Part shown: positions 8,491 to 19,102 of the stretch, piece by piece
Layout of the letters: every line of letters begins with the position of its first letter
Position numbering within the stretch: position 1 is the stretch's first letter
Assembly (NCBI GenBank): GCA_002279065.1
Contig: NCKB01000011.1
Coordinates: 1 to 64,000, forward strand
DNA from: Lysobacterales bacterium 15-68-25
GTDB taxonomy: Bacteria > Pseudomonadota > Gammaproteobacteria > Xanthomonadales > Rhodanobacteraceae
Direction: 5' to 3'
DNA length: 64,000 bases
The notes under the pieces: generated by a model
Database searches by the model: none
The model's input: the letters and a program-made list of their open reading frames with translations, nothing else
What the model was told of the DNA's origin: nothing
Program-made: the position numbers and the translations under genes

Positions 8491-8925
8491 TCAGGCGTCG
8501 ATCGCGGCGTCGCGCGTCTCGTTGTCCGGAAACTCCATGAACACGAAGAACGGCACGCCGCGGGCATGCCCGGCGCGCGCCATGTCCTCCAGCGCGCGGC
8601 GGCACGCGGTGTAGGCTTCCGGCGCCGCGCGGCAGAACGTCACCGCGTGGTCGAACAGCAGCACACGGCCGGCGCCTTCGTCGGCGCGCAGCGCGGCGTC
8701 CAGTTGCGCCCACGAGCCGGACGCCGGCGGCGGCAGGCCGGCCTGCTCCGCGATGCGTTCCAGCACGGCGGCCTCGTTGCGGCAGTCGGCCAGGTCGATG
8801 CGGGCCAGCGCCAGTCCGGCCCGCTGTGCATCGCCGACCAACGTCACCGGGTCGTCCGGATCCACCCGGTACACCCCGTCGCGTCCGGCATCGTGCAGGT
8901 CGATGCCCAGCACTCTGGTCGTCAT
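8491..8925 (-). CDS. Barstar-family (barnase-inhibitor-like) protein
   Basis: 144 aa. The C-terminal two thirds fit the barstar fold: a strand with LARIDLADC, a helix leading to a short SWAQLDAALRA segment, then RVLLFDHAVTFC and a helix before FFVFMEFPDNE. Classic barstars inhibit a secreted ribonuclease. No barnase-type RNase gene is adjacent, so its target may be encoded elsewhere or the fold may serve another role. The N-terminal 40 residues are less typical. Confidence 0.6.
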   Translation of the reverse strand: MTTRVLGIDLHDAGRDGVYRVDPDDPVTLVGDAQRAGLALARIDLADCRNEAAVLERIAEQAGLPPPASGSWAQLDAALRADEGAGRVLLFDHAVTFCRAAPEAYTACRRALEDMARAGHARGVPFFVFMEFPDNETRDAAIDA

Positions 8926-9000
8926 GGCGATCTCCCTTGGCTGGTGGCCCGGCGATCATGCCCCCGGGCGCGGCCGGGAGCCAAGCCTCCATGCCGCGTG

Positions 9001-9459
9001 CTACAGCGCGTCCGCGTCGAGCAGGCGGGGGCCGCTGCCGTCCTCGCTGAGCCGGTCGTCCGCATTGCGCAACGGGCATTTCTTCAGCGACAGGCAGCCG
9101 CAGCCGATGCAGCCGGTGAGCTCGTCGCGCAGTTGTGTGAGCCGTGCGATGCGCTCGTCCAGCTCCGCGCGCCAGTGACTGGACAGCTGCTTCCAGTCCG
9201 CCACGGTCGGCGTGCGCTCGTCAGGCAGGTCGGCCAGTGCGGTGGCGATGGACGCCAGCGGCAGTCCGGTGCGGTTCGCCACGCGGATCACTGCCAGCCG
9301 CCGCAGCACGTCGCGCCGGTAGCGCCGCTGGTTGCCCGCGTTGCGCCAGCTGCGGATCAGCCCCTTGGTCTCGTAGAAGTGGATCGCCGACACGCTCAGC
9401 CCGCTTCGGGCTGCCACCTGGCCCACGCTCAGCGATGTGTCCTGCGTCGCCTTGCTCAT
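9001..9459 (-). CDS. soxR: Redox-sensitive transcriptional activator SoxR (MerR family)
   Basis: 152 aa. The MerR winged helix is at residues 10-80 ([20 protein letters not shown]). The [2Fe-2S] cysteines are Cys117, Cys120, Cys122 and Cys128 in [12 protein letters not shown], the CX2CXCX5C arrangement unique to SoxR. It senses superoxide or redox-cycling compounds and switches on promoters with a long spacer. A near-perfect SoxR box lies 5 bp upstream of its ATG, facing a divergent gene of unknown function. No soxS is next to it, as usual outside enterobacteria. Confidence 0.95.
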   Translation of the reverse strand: MSKATQDTSLSVGQVAARSGLSVSAIHFYETKGLIRSWRNAGNQRRYRRDVLRRLAVIRVANRTGLPLASIATALADLPDERTPTVADWKQLSSHWRAELDERIARLTQLRDELTGCIGCGCLSLKKCPLRNADDRLSEDGSGPRLLDADAL

Positions 9460-9463
9460 GCTT

Positions 9464-9485
9464 GACCTCAAGTTAAGTTGAGGTC
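9464..9485 (+). promoter_or_regulatory. SoxR box in a divergent promoter
   Basis: GACCTCAAGTTAAGTTGAGGTC, a near-perfect palindrome matching the known SoxR operator CCTCAAGTTAACTTGAGG. On the plus strand TTGACC (9462-9467) can be the -35, with a weak -10 near 9485-9492 after a long spacer. This suggests the activated promoter reads rightward into the gene at 9552 as well as controlling soxR. Confidence 0.9.
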
Positions 9486-9551
9486 TTACCGTGCCCGATG
9501 CCGCGGATGCCGACAAGCCGCGCGTTCCCCGCTCCCCATCGAGGCCGATCC

Positions 9552-9908
9552 ATGACCACGCATGCCCACCATGCCCCGCTGCCCGCGCTGATGCAGCGCC
9601 TCGCTGCCGCGTTCCGCCCGCTGCACGCCCGCGGCGTGCAGCTCGACGGACCCGCGCACCGCCCCGCGATCGAGCACCGCTCCGCACCGCCGCTCGACCG
9701 CTTCGTCGTGCGCCTGCGCGAGTTGCTCGCCGCCACCGACGAAGCCACCCGCCGACGACTGGAGCGCGAGGTGCTGGAGCTCGCCGTGCCGCTGCAGGCG
9801 GCCGGCGTGTTCGACCTGCTGCGCATCGCGCATGCGCCGCTGGCGACGATGGTCGCCGACCATCTCGCCGCCACCGGGTCGGAGCCGCATCGTGCTGCGC
9901 TAGGATGA
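9552..9908 (+). CDS. Small protein of unknown function, probable SoxR target
   Basis: 118 aa, His/Ala/Leu-rich and mostly helical, with no recognised domain and no signal or membrane segment. The ATG at 9552 is preferred over an earlier in-frame ATG at 9498. It lies 66 bp downstream of the SoxR box and its stop overlaps the next start (ATGA), so it is the first gene of a two-gene unit with the HAD hydrolase. Its regulation suggests a role in redox stress; the sequence itself gives no biochemical clue. Confidence 0.6.
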   Translation: MTTHAHHAPLPALMQRLAAAFRPLHARGVQLDGPAHRPAIEHRSAPPLDRFVVRLRELLAATDEATRRRLEREVLELAVPLQAAGVFDLLRIAHAPLATMVADHLAATGSEPHRAALG

Positions 9909-10597
9909 CCGGCCTCCCGCCACGGTCCGTCCCCATGTCGTCCGCCGCCACGTCGCCCGTTCTGCCGCCTTCGCCCGATCCTGCCGGCGGCCGGATCGAC
10001 ACCGTGGTGTTCGACCTCGGCGGCGTGCTGGTGGACTGGGATCCGCGCTACCTCTACCGCTCGCTGTTCGACGACGAGGCGGCGATGGAGCGCTTCCTCG
10101 CCGAAGTCTGCACGCCGGAGTGGAACCTGGCACAGGACGCCGGCCGCCCGTGGGCCGAGGCGGTGGCCACGCTCAGTGCGCAGCACCCGGATTTCGCCGG
10201 GCCGATCGCCGCCTACCACTCCCGCTGGCTGGAGACGTTGCGCGGCCCGATCCAGCCCACCGTCGACCTGCTCGCCCGCCTGCGCGACGCCGGCGTGCGC
10301 CTGTACGCGCTCACCAACTGGTCGCAGGAAACCTTCCCGCTGGCGCGCGAACGCTTCGACTTCCTCGGCTGGTTCGAGGGCATCGTGGTCTCCGGTGAGG
10401 AAAAGCTGATCAAGCCCGACCCGGAAATCTTCCACCGGCTGATCCGCCGCTATGCGATCGAGCCCGGCCGCACGCTGTACATCGATGATTCGGCGAGGAA
10501 CGTCGCCGCCGCCGAGGCGCTCGGCATGCACGGCTGGCACTTCCAGGGCGCGGACGGCCTGCGCGCGCGCCTGCAGGTGCTCGGCCTGCCGGTGTAG
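9905..10597 (+). CDS. HAD-IA family hydrolase (YihX-like phosphatase)
   Basis: 230 aa from the overlapping ATG at 9905; ATG 9935 is an alternative and gives 220 aa. Motif I is [13 protein letters not shown] with nucleophile Asp37, motif [11 protein letters not shown], motif III Lys in [10 protein letters not shown], motif [10 protein letters not shown]. The DLGG form and cap position resemble YihX/haloacid-dehalogenase-type sugar phosphatases. The gene overlaps the SoxR-linked small gene by 4 bp. The substrate is not predictable. Confidence 0.85.
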   Translation: MTGLPPRSVPMSSAATSPVLPPSPDPAGGRIDTVVFDLGGVLVDWDPRYLYRSLFDDEAAMERFLAEVCTPEWNLAQDAGRPWAEAVATLSAQHPDFAGPIAAYHSRWLETLRGPIQPTVDLLARLRDAGVRLYALTNWSQETFPLARERFDFLGWFEGIVVSGEEKLIKPDPEIFHRLIRRYAIEPGRTLYIDDSARNVAAAEALGMHGWHFQGADGLRARLQVLGLPV

Positions 10598-10688
10598 CCG
10601 TGGTCGCCACGTCTGCCCTTGGGGGCAGGCGCGGCATCGGCGATCATGCCCGGCGGGGCCGGCGCGGTGCCGGCCAGGAGATACCTGC

Positions 10689-11120
10689 ATGGTCGATGCA
10701 TCCAATGGCTCGCTGCCGCGCGGCATGCTCGCGCTGGGCTGGAGCGGCGTGCTGCCGTTCGTCGGCGCCCTGCTCGCCGCGTTCCTGTGGCCGACGTGGA
10801 ACGGCTTCGCCGCGGCGGTGTTCGTGTCCTACGGCGCGGTGATCCTCAGCTTCCTCGGCGGCGCACGCTGGGGCCGCGGGCTGGCCGGCGGCGTGTCGCC
10901 CACGCGCTTCGTGGAAGCGGTGATGCCTAGCCTGATCGCCTTCGCCGCACTGTTGCTGCTGCACACCCCGCTCGCCGCGCTGGCGCTGCTCGCCGCCGGC
11001 TTCGCGATCTGGCTCGCCATCGACCTGCGCGACCCGCTGTGGTCGCCGGCCTATCGCCGCATGCGGCTGGGCATCAGCGTGGTGGTGCTGGTGCTGCACG
11101 CGGGGTGGTTGCTGGTGTAG
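10689..11120 (+). CDS. DUF3429 family inner-membrane protein
   Basis: 143 aa with about five hydrophobic helices. The signature FVSYGAVILSFLGGARWG fits DUF3429, a family of small bacterial membrane proteins without known function. The ATG at 10689 is preceded by CCAGGAGATACCTGC, a good ribosome binding site. It lies 91 bp after the HAD gene on the same strand. Confidence 0.8.
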   Translation: MVDASNGSLPRGMLALGWSGVLPFVGALLAAFLWPTWNGFAAAVFVSYGAVILSFLGGARWGRGLAGGVSPTRFVEAVMPSLIAFAALLLLHTPLAALALLAAGFAIWLAIDLRDPLWSPAYRRMRLGISVVVLVLHAGWLLV

Positions 11121-11235
11121 GCGGCCGGTCGCGTGCCGCAACGATTTGCGAATTGACGCGGGTGGCGCCGGTTCGTCTGGCGTCGCCCGCTGCGCCGTCG
11201 TACTTTCGACGCTTCGCCGATGTCGAGGGAACGCC

Positions 11236-12666
11236 ATGGCTCGCTGGATGCGCAGGGCAGGCATGCTGGTCGTGCTGCTCGGCTGGGCAGGCGCCGGCCG
11301 CGCGCAATCCTCCCCGGACTGGATCGTCACCGGCTCGGATCCCGCCAACTACACGGTGCAGGCCATCGGCGACCCGCGCGATCCACAGGGCGCGCACGTC
11401 ACCCTGCGTGGCAGTGATCCGCTGCCTGGCCAGTTCGGCGCTTCCGGTTTGGTACTCGACGCGGGTCCCTACCGCGGCCATCGCCTCACGCTCACGGCCG
11501 ACCTCGCCACCCGCGACGCGAAGCAGGGTGCGCTGATCTGGCTGCGCGTGGACGGCCCGCACGGCATCGTCGCCTTTGCCAACTCGCAACTGTATCCGGT
11601 GGTCGGCACCACCGCGGAAGCGCATCGCGAGGTACGGGTGGACGTGCCGGAGAATGCCGAGAAGCTGTTCTTCGGCACCGCGCTGACCGGCCCGGGCGAG
11701 GTGCGCACCGCGGACCTGCGCCTGCTGGCCCACGTGGAGCCGGTGGTGCCGGACACGCCCCGTAACCTGCTCGACACCGCCATCGCCATCGTGCGCCGGC
11801 ACGCGCTGCGCGCCGCGCGGGTCGAATGGGCGACGTTGGTGCCCCGGCTTCACGCCATGCTGCCTGGCGCGGGCCCGGCGGCCACGGCCTACCCGGCCAT
11901 CCACACCCTGCTCCGCGCGCTGGGCGACCACCACAGCCTGCTGCTGCCGCCGGCCATGGTGCAGCGGTTCGATCACGGTGGATTTCCCTCGTTTCCGCCG
12001 ACGGTGAAGGCGATGCACGGCCAAGTCGGCTACATCGACATGCCCGCCTACAACGGCGTGGAGGTGGCGGCGCAACGGGCGTTCGTGGGCCAGGTGATCG
12101 ATGGCATTACCCGTGTCGCGGCGCAGGCGCGGTGCGGCTGGGTGGTGGACCTGCGCCACGACTGGGGCGGCAACATGCATCCGATGCTCGCCGGCCTGCA
12201 TCCACTGCTGGGCGACGGCGTGATCGGTGGTTTCCGCAATGCCTCGGGCGAGGTTTATCCGATCCACGCCGGTAACCCGCGTGTGCCGGGTCTGCCCGGG
12301 GGGCCGGCGCTGGAGCACGCCCGCGTCGCCGTGCTGCTCGGCCCGCATACCGCCAGCTCCGGCGAAGTGGTGGCGGTAGCGTTCCGCGGCCGGCCGGACA
12401 CGCGTTCGTTCGGCCAGCCCACTGCCGGGCTGAGCACCGCAAATGCGGGCTACCGTCTGCCCGATGGCAGCGAGCTGTTTGTCACCACATCGGTGGACGT
12501 GGACCGCACCGGCCACGCCTACGGCGGGGCTATCGTTCCCGATCAGCCGGTATCCGGCCTTGCCGCGACCGGGAACGATCCGACCCTCGACGCGGCCCGG
12601 CGCTGGCTCACGGGTATATGCCGCTCGCCTGCCATGCCGCTGGTGATGCCCTCCCGACACCGCTGA
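11236..12666 (+). CDS. Secreted S41-like (C-terminal processing type) peptidase
   Basis: 476 aa with a signal peptide ending GRAQ around residue 24. A beta-rich N-terminal domain (about 30-170, DPANYTVQAIGD ... VRTADLRLLAHVEP) is followed by an S41 fold. This has VGYIDMPAYNG, VVDLRHDWGGN and the serine motif HTASSGE (Ser374/375, Glu377), then a late GGAIVPDQPV. No PDZ domain is obvious. Related proteins in Xanthomonadales are annotated as S41 family peptidases of unknown substrate. It stands alone, with the upstream start chosen for the signal. Confidence 0.8.
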   Translation: MARWMRRAGMLVVLLGWAGAGRAQSSPDWIVTGSDPANYTVQAIGDPRDPQGAHVTLRGSDPLPGQFGASGLVLDAGPYRGHRLTLTADLATRDAKQGALIWLRVDGPHGIVAFANSQLYPVVGTTAEAHREVRVDVPENAEKLFFGTALTGPGEVRTADLRLLAHVEPVVPDTPRNLLDTAIAIVRRHALRAARVEWATLVPRLHAMLPGAGPAATAYPAIHTLLRALGDHHSLLLPPAMVQRFDHGGFPSFPPTVKAMHGQVGYIDMPAYNGVEVAAQRAFVGQVIDGITRVAAQARCGWVVDLRHDWGGNMHPMLAGLHPLLGDGVIGGFRNASGEVYPIHAGNPRVPGLPGGPALEHARVAVLLGPHTASSGEVVAVAFRGRPDTRSFGQPTAGLSTANAGYRLPDGSELFVTTSVDVDRTGHAYGGAIVPDQPVSGLAATGNDPTLDAARRWLTGICRSPAMPLVMPSRHR

Positions 12667-12756
12667 CGACGCCTTGCACCACTGCATATGGTGGCGCATG
12701 TCCTTGCGAGGAGGCGGTGCTATGTTCGCCGCAGGGATTAGCCGGGGGACAGGGAC

Positions 12757-14340
12757 ATGTCAGGCAAGGGATGGGTGCCTTACGCGGTGTTTTGCGCGCT
12801 CGTGGTCGTACTGGTCGCGGTGCTTCGGTTCAGCGGGGCGCTGCAGGTCGTCATGCATCCCCCGGTCATTACGGTGCCGCCACCGGTCGCCTCGGCCGGA
12901 TACGTTCCGCCCCCCACGCGCGAGCAACTGGAAGGCTTTCTGGGCCGGGTGCGGCAGGCCGAAACCATCACGGACCCGCTGCAGCGCTGCCTGTCCTATC
13001 CCGACCCGCCCAACAGCCGGTGGCGACCCGAGGTTGTCGCGGCGTACTGCCGGTTCTACACCCAGCCGACGCTCAGCTTCGATGATGTCCGCCAGCTGAT
13101 TCGCAGCGGTCACGCAAAGCAGCTCGACCAGCGCCTGGAACAGGCCCTGCAGGCACAGATCACCCAGCCGGATGCCCGGGGCCGGCTCGATCGCATCTTC
13201 CAGAACGCGTTCGAGAATCCGTCCGCCGACGCCCGCGCCACGCTCGACGCCTGGAAGCAGGCCGATCCGGACAGCGCCTTTGCCTATGCGGCCAGTGGTG
13301 ATGCCTACGCGTCCATGGCTGCCGAGGCGCGGGGCGGCGACTTCATCCAGAACACGCCCGAGGCGGCCCTGGTCGCGATGACCCACCTGGCTGAAAAGGC
13401 CGAGGTCGACCTGCGTCACGCCATCGCGCTGGATCCGCGCCTCACGCCCGCCTACGGCACCATGATGGACATCGCCCGCATGGCGTTCGGTCGCGACAAA
13501 GCCCTGGCGGCCGAGGCCGCGGGCCTGCAGCAATCGCCCGGGGACTACTACCTCTACTTCAGCGCGATCATCCTGGCCGAACCGAAGTGGGGTGGCTCCA
13601 TTGATGAACTGAACGCGCTGGCCCGGCAGGCGCGCGCGCAGGCTGCCCGGTATCCCTTGCTCTACCTGGCGGCCAACGACGCCGATTCGCGCACCTTCAA
13701 CTTCTACAACTGCCGCTCCTGCGACCACCCGACCTCGCTGGCGCGGATCGAGTCCGCCCTCCTGCATGCATCGAACGTCCCGATGCTCGAGTCCGCGGGC
13801 CACACCATGGGGCGCGCCGGACGTCAGGACCTGGCCGTGGTGTACACCTCCGAGGCGATCCGATTCGCCGACTCGCCGCTGGATCGCCTGGACCGCGCCT
13901 ATCAGCTGGCCAAGCTGGGGCATCCCGCCTGGGCACATCAGCAATTCGAAGCCCTGTTGCCCGAGTTGCCGGGCCGGGGTGATGTCTACCGTGGCCTGGG
14001 CTTCGCCGACATCAAGCTGAGGCAGGACGACCGGGCGGTCGGCGAGCTGCAACAGGCCATGCAGCTCGACCGCACCGACATATGGTCCCAAGCCACGCTG
14101 GGAGAGATCTACGCCAGGCAGAAGAAATGGGGCCAGGCCTGGGCCATCGCCGACCAGTTGATCCAGGAGAAGCCCGACATGCCGGATGGCTGGTGCCTGC
14201 GCGCGGACGTGCAGATGGGCCAGCCGCGTGCCGGCCTCGCCGACACGGAGCAGGCCTTTGCCCAACGTTTCGGCAACCGTCCCGACCAGCAGGGCGAACT
14301 GCGCCGCATTCGCGATGCGCTCGCGCATGGCGCGCGCTGA
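12757..14340 (+). CDS. Membrane-anchored TPR protein, possibly DUF4034-containing
   Basis: 527 aa. One N-terminal membrane helix (residues 8-32) and a Pro-rich linker precede an alpha-helical periplasmic body. A region around residues 155-260 (WKQADPDSAFAYAASGDAY) resembles DUF4034. The last 150 residues are TPR-like (GDVYRGLGFADIKLRQDDRA, then LGEIYARQKKWGQAWAIAD). It is likely a scaffold or interaction protein. The ATG follows GGGGGACAGGGAC. Neighbours give no pathway. Confidence 0.65.
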   Translation: MSGKGWVPYAVFCALVVVLVAVLRFSGALQVVMHPPVITVPPPVASAGYVPPPTREQLEGFLGRVRQAETITDPLQRCLSYPDPPNSRWRPEVVAAYCRFYTQPTLSFDDVRQLIRSGHAKQLDQRLEQALQAQITQPDARGRLDRIFQNAFENPSADARATLDAWKQADPDSAFAYAASGDAYASMAAEARGGDFIQNTPEAALVAMTHLAEKAEVDLRHAIALDPRLTPAYGTMMDIARMAFGRDKALAAEAAGLQQSPGDYYLYFSAIILAEPKWGGSIDELNALARQARAQAARYPLLYLAANDADSRTFNFYNCRSCDHPTSLARIESALLHASNVPMLESAGHTMGRAGRQDLAVVYTSEAIRFADSPLDRLDRAYQLAKLGHPAWAHQQFEALLPELPGRGDVYRGLGFADIKLRQDDRAVGELQQAMQLDRTDIWSQATLGEIYARQKKWGQAWAIADQLIQEKPDMPDGWCLRADVQMGQPRAGLADTEQAFAQRFGNRPDQQGELRRIRDALAHGAR

Positions 14341-14454
14341 TCGGCATGGCGTCCCGCGCCGATGCCCGCCGTTGCGCGGGTTGCCGCGCTGCCGCTTTCC
14401 GCCACGCCCCCCGCTCGCCACAATCGGATTTTTCGTTGGATTTGCGAGATCGTC

Positions 14455-16128
<1,674 letters not shown>

Positions 16129-16172
16129 GCATCGGTTTGCAAGTTTAATGCCTCTCAATATGGAAGAATGGA

Positions 16173-17489
16173 ATGACAATGAGACGACTTGAAATTAATA
16201 ACTTCTCTTGTATCAAAAAGGCTGATATAGATCTCTCTAAGTTCACAATTGTGATTGGCCCGCAAGGGTCGGGCAAGAGTGTTCTTTGCAAACTTGCATA
16301 TTTTTGCCACGCGCTCCCGGCTAATTTTCTCGGTTGGCTCTTTGATGGTATGTCAAAGGCCGCTATTTATGAGCAAATTGAAATTGACTTCAAACTTTGG
16401 TTTCCGGTCGGGGCCTGGGGTAACAAAAGTTACTATATAAGTTATCAATATGGCGAGTATTCGGTAACTCTCAAAAGAACGTATCGTTCTAACTCTCCGT
16501 CTGATCGAGTAAGAATTTCTTTTTCAAAGAATTTTGATGAAGCGATTGATGGCGCACTCAAGTTGGTTTCTGATGCGAGATCAAAAATAGCTGCTAAAAA
16601 CAAGTCGGACTCTGAGGCATTTGATGTTCGAATATCGCTCCATTCTGCAATTAGGGAGAGATTGCTTAAATCACTCGGTGCGGGATTTTCTTTCGGGCAG
16701 CTGTTTATCCCTGCGGGGCGGTCATTTTTTACTAGTATAGGCAAGGCGATTACAGCATTCGACAATCAAAATATGTTGGATCCCCTTGTTCTTCGGTTTG
16801 GAAGATTTGTAACTCAAATACGAGATCCTTCGCAGAGTTTCGTGTTCCCAATGAGGGCTGACGGCCCCTATGGAAACCCATTTGACAAAATTTTTGGCGC
16901 GGAGATTTATCTAGGGAGGAATAAAGAATACGCCAAGACTCCTGATGGAAGGCAGATCCCTTTTTCCGCGCTATCGTCTGGGCAACAGGAGCTTTTGCCA
17001 CTTTGTCTGGCACTAGGTGAAGAAATGACCGTGCCGGGTACTTTGTATATCGAGGAGCCTGAGGCTCACTTGTTCCCTGAGGCGCAGAGTCGGCTAATCG
17101 AAATTCTGGTGGGTATTATAAAAAGCGGGGAATCACAGGAGCCGCAGAGAACTACTAGGGGGCGACGTAGAATGACTGCGCGCGAGAGAACAAGCCTCGT
17201 CATGACTACTCACAGTCCTTACGTTCTGGCCAAGATCAATAACATGCTGATAGCGGCTAGGGTGGCAAAAAAGATGGGTTCGACGCGATCACGAGAGATA
17301 AATAAAATTATCCCGCCTCAGTGCATGTTGAGTGCAGATCAGGTGGCAGCTTATGCCATTCGCGATGATGGCACAGTTGTGACTTTGATCGATGAGGATG
17401 GAGTGGTGAATACGGCTTATATTGACTCAATTTCCGGGCAATTGGAAGACGAGTACCTGAGTTTGCTGAAAATGGAGGTTTCGGCGTGA
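16173..17489 (+). CDS. ABC/AAA-type ATPase of a two-gene putative defence cassette
   Basis: 438 aa (436 from a second ATG at 16179), OLD/AAA_21-like. Walker A is GPQGSGKS (residues 29-36), the ABC signature-like SSGQQE is at 268-273, Walker B is YIEEPEAHL with Glu294-295, and the switch His347 is in MTTHSPY. The C-terminal third resembles ATPases that work with a nuclease subunit. Base composition is clearly AT-rich and codon use differs from hutU, which ends 44 bp upstream, so it was acquired. Its stop overlaps the start of the next gene (GTGA). By analogy with Septu and PARIS it could sense phage and license the partner; this is inference. Confidence 0.85.
   Translation: MTMRRLEINNFSCIKKADIDLSKFTIVIGPQGSGKSVLCKLAYFCHALPANFLGWLFDGMSKAAIYEQIEIDFKLWFPVGAWGNKSYYISYQYGEYSVTLKRTYRSNSPSDRVRISFSKNFDEAIDGALKLVSDARSKIAAKNKSDSEAFDVRISLHSAIRERLLKSLGAGFSFGQLFIPAGRSFFTSIGKAITAFDNQNMLDPLVLRFGRFVTQIRDPSQSFVFPMRADGPYGNPFDKIFGAEIYLGRNKEYAKTPDGRQIPFSALSSGQQELLPLCLALGEEMTVPGTLYIEEPEAHLFPEAQSRLIEILVGIIKSGESQEPQRTTRGRRRMTARERTSLVMTTHSPYVLAKINNMLIAARVAKKMGSTRSREINKIIPPQCMLSADQVAAYAIRDDGTVVTLIDEDGVVNTAYIDSISGQLEDEYLSLLKMEVSA
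17474..17478 (+). promoter_or_regulatory. Ribosome binding site of the small partner gene
   Basis: GGAGG inside the last codons of the ATPase gene, 7 nt before the GTG at 17486. This strong site supports GTG as the real start and translational coupling of the two genes. Confidence 0.75.
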
Positions 17490-17932
17490 CGTGCAAAAGA
17501 CACCGGATAGGAAATAAAAACAAAATCATTCCTGTGGAAGAGGGTAAAAGAAAGTTGTCTATAGTTAACTCCAATAGGGATTTTGTTTATGTGACTAAAA
17601 TAGACGGGGGTGTCTTTAGGAATCAGCTTTGCGCTGATTACGTTGTTTCTCGAATTGTGGAAAAAGTTATTCGTGGTGAAGTTATTGTGGAGTTAAAAGG
17701 TTGTGATGTGAGGCACGGTTGTGAGCAGGTTATTAGTACTGCGCGGCTTTTGCGGGATTGTCCGGAGGATCGCTCGAAATCAATACTCAACGCCATTGTT
17801 GTGTCCCAGCGCGTGCCCCGAGGTGGTGTTGATCTCCGTAGGTTCCAAGAGCAATTTGCTAAAGAGTTCAAAGGATCACTTCGGACGAGGTCTGGCAATC
17901 CTTCACTTCAGCTCGATGAGCTGCTTGCCTGA
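17486..17932 (+). CDS. Small putative PD-(D/E)XK nuclease-like partner of the ATPase
   Basis: 148 aa, GTG start overlapping the ATPase stop by 4 bp, same AT-rich composition. Residues 49-81 read like a minimal PD-(D/E)XK core: Asp51 in CADYVV, a strand ending Glu69-Leu-Lys71 (EVIVELKG), then a helix with Gln81 (HGCEQVI). A later strand, AIVVSQRVP, and a helix with FQEQFAKEFKG follow. The family is not recognised with certainty; the motif spacing is the evidence. Two cysteines (73, 79) flank the core. If correct, it is the nuclease effector of the cassette. It might instead be a non-catalytic regulator. Confidence 0.7.
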   Translation: MTCKRHRIGNKNKIIPVEEGKRKLSIVNSNRDFVYVTKIDGGVFRNQLCADYVVSRIVEKVIRGEVIVELKGCDVRHGCEQVISTARLLRDCPEDRSKSILNAIVVSQRVPRGGVDLRRFQEQFAKEFKGSLRTRSGNPSLQLDELLA

Positions 17933-17957
17933 TCGAACGCTGGATAAGTACCTGAAT

Positions 17958-18004
17958 AAGGGGCGTGGCTAGTTAAATCGGCTCGCGAAGGCTGGGTTGC
18001 CGGG
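17958..18004. repeat. GGGCGTGGCTAGTTAAA dispersed repeat, copy a
   Basis: AGGGGCGTGGCTAGTTAAAT followed by CGGCTCGCGAAGGCTGGGTTG. The whole stretch recurs with few changes at 19103-19152, including the trailing CGCGAAGGCTGG. It begins 25 bp after the nuclease-like gene, marking the right edge of the AT-rich cassette. Confidence 0.75.
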
Positions 18005-18043
18005 GCCGCCCGCGGGAGCGGCAGGCGGCAAGGCGTCCGAGGG

Positions 18044-18077
18044 CCAATAAAAGGGACGTGGCCAATTAAATCGACCC
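18044..18077. repeat. GGGACGTGGCCAATTAAA dispersed repeat, copy b
   Basis: CAATAAAAGGGACGTGGCCA then ATTAAATCGACCC. Same orientation as copies a and d, and opposite to copy c 60 bp away, with which it can pair. Confidence 0.7.
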
Positions 18078-18138
18078 AGGAGGGGGCGTGACCCGTTGGA
18101 TTTCGCCAGTCGCTTGCTGGCGCGAGCTCATTGTTCTT

Positions 18139-18163
18139 GCCTAATTAGCCACGTCTCCTTAAT
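18139..18163. repeat. Inverted GGCTAATTAGGC-type repeat, copy c
   Basis: GCCTAATTAGCCACGTCTCC followed by TTAAT: the reverse complement of the GGAGACGTGGCTAATTA core. With copy b it forms an inverted pair just ahead of the TonB_C-like gene. Confidence 0.7.
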
Positions 18164-18224
18164 TATTTCTCGTACCGGTTGGCGCAGAATCTGTCGGATC
18201 AGGGGCCGTGAAAAGGAGAGCGGT

Positions 18225-19061
18225 ATGGTACGCGTGCTGTTTCAGGTGGGATGCTGGCTGCTGCTAGGCGTTAGCGCGATGGCCTCGGCGGCGGCACCGC
18301 CACGCCCCTGGGCCAGCATGCTTCTCTCCGGCACCGTGGACGTCAATCCCGACGGCGTCGTGCGCGACGTCCAATTGGATCACCCGGAGAAGATTCCGCC
18401 GGTGGTGCTCGGCGTGATCCGGCAGACCGCCAAGGGTTGGCGCTTCAAGGTGGACGTGACGGGCAAGGTGGTGGCTCGTGCCCGCATGAGCGTGCGGATC
18501 GTGGCCAAGCCGGTGGAGCGCACGAAGTTTGCGATCGAGGTGGAGGGCATGGACTTCACCGACGACTCGCCGACAGACGGCGAGCAGCTCCTGGAGAAGT
18601 TCGCTCCCGCACCGTCGTATCCCCGGGATGCGGTCAGCCTGGGCACGTCCGCCACGGTGTATGTGCTGGTGCGGGTGGGCCGTGACGGGCATGTCCTGGA
18701 TGCTGGTGCCGAGCAGGTCAATTTCACCATGGACTGCCCGCAGAGCAGCCGGAAGGGGATCGCCAACCTATTTGCCCACGCCAGCGAATTGGCCATCCGC
18801 CGCTGGACGTTCATCGTGCCGACCAAGGGGCCGCGTGCGGGCGATCCGTACTGGTACGTTCGCATCCCCGTTGCCTATCATCTGGACTATGACGCGACGC
18901 GACCGAGCAGCAACGAGTACGGTTCCTGGCAGCCTTACCTTCCCGGCGAGCGCCGGCCCTTGCCGTGGCTGAAGGACCAGAGCCTGGTGGCCTCGGCACC
19001 CGATGCTGTTCCCGATGGGCGGTCCTCACTTCTTGGCGGAACGCTGCAACTGGTGCAGTGA
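18225..19061 (+). CDS. Exported TonB C-terminal-like protein
   Basis: 278 aa from the ATG at 18225, which has AAAAGGAGAG upstream and a signal peptide ending ASAAA near residue 21. Two TonB_C-like alpha/beta units are visible: VDVNPDGVVRDVQLDHPEK at about 40-60, and a second at about 140-220 with APAPSYPRDAVSLGTSATVYVLVRVG. It has no N-terminal membrane anchor and no Pro-rich spacer, so it is a periplasmic TonB_C-family protein rather than a working TonB. It lies between repeat copies c and d. Confidence 0.7.
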   Translation: MVRVLFQVGCWLLLGVSAMASAAAPPRPWASMLLSGTVDVNPDGVVRDVQLDHPEKIPPVVLGVIRQTAKGWRFKVDVTGKVVARARMSVRIVAKPVERTKFAIEVEGMDFTDDSPTDGEQLLEKFAPAPSYPRDAVSLGTSATVYVLVRVGRDGHVLDAGAEQVNFTMDCPQSSRKGIANLFAHASELAIRRWTFIVPTKGPRAGDPYWYVRIPVAYHLDYDATRPSSNEYGSWQPYLPGERRPLPWLKDQSLVASAPDAVPDGRSSLLGGTLQLVQ

Positions 19062-19102
19062 CCAAAGCCGGGGCGGGGCGGAGAATTAAAGGAATAAAGG
19101 AA

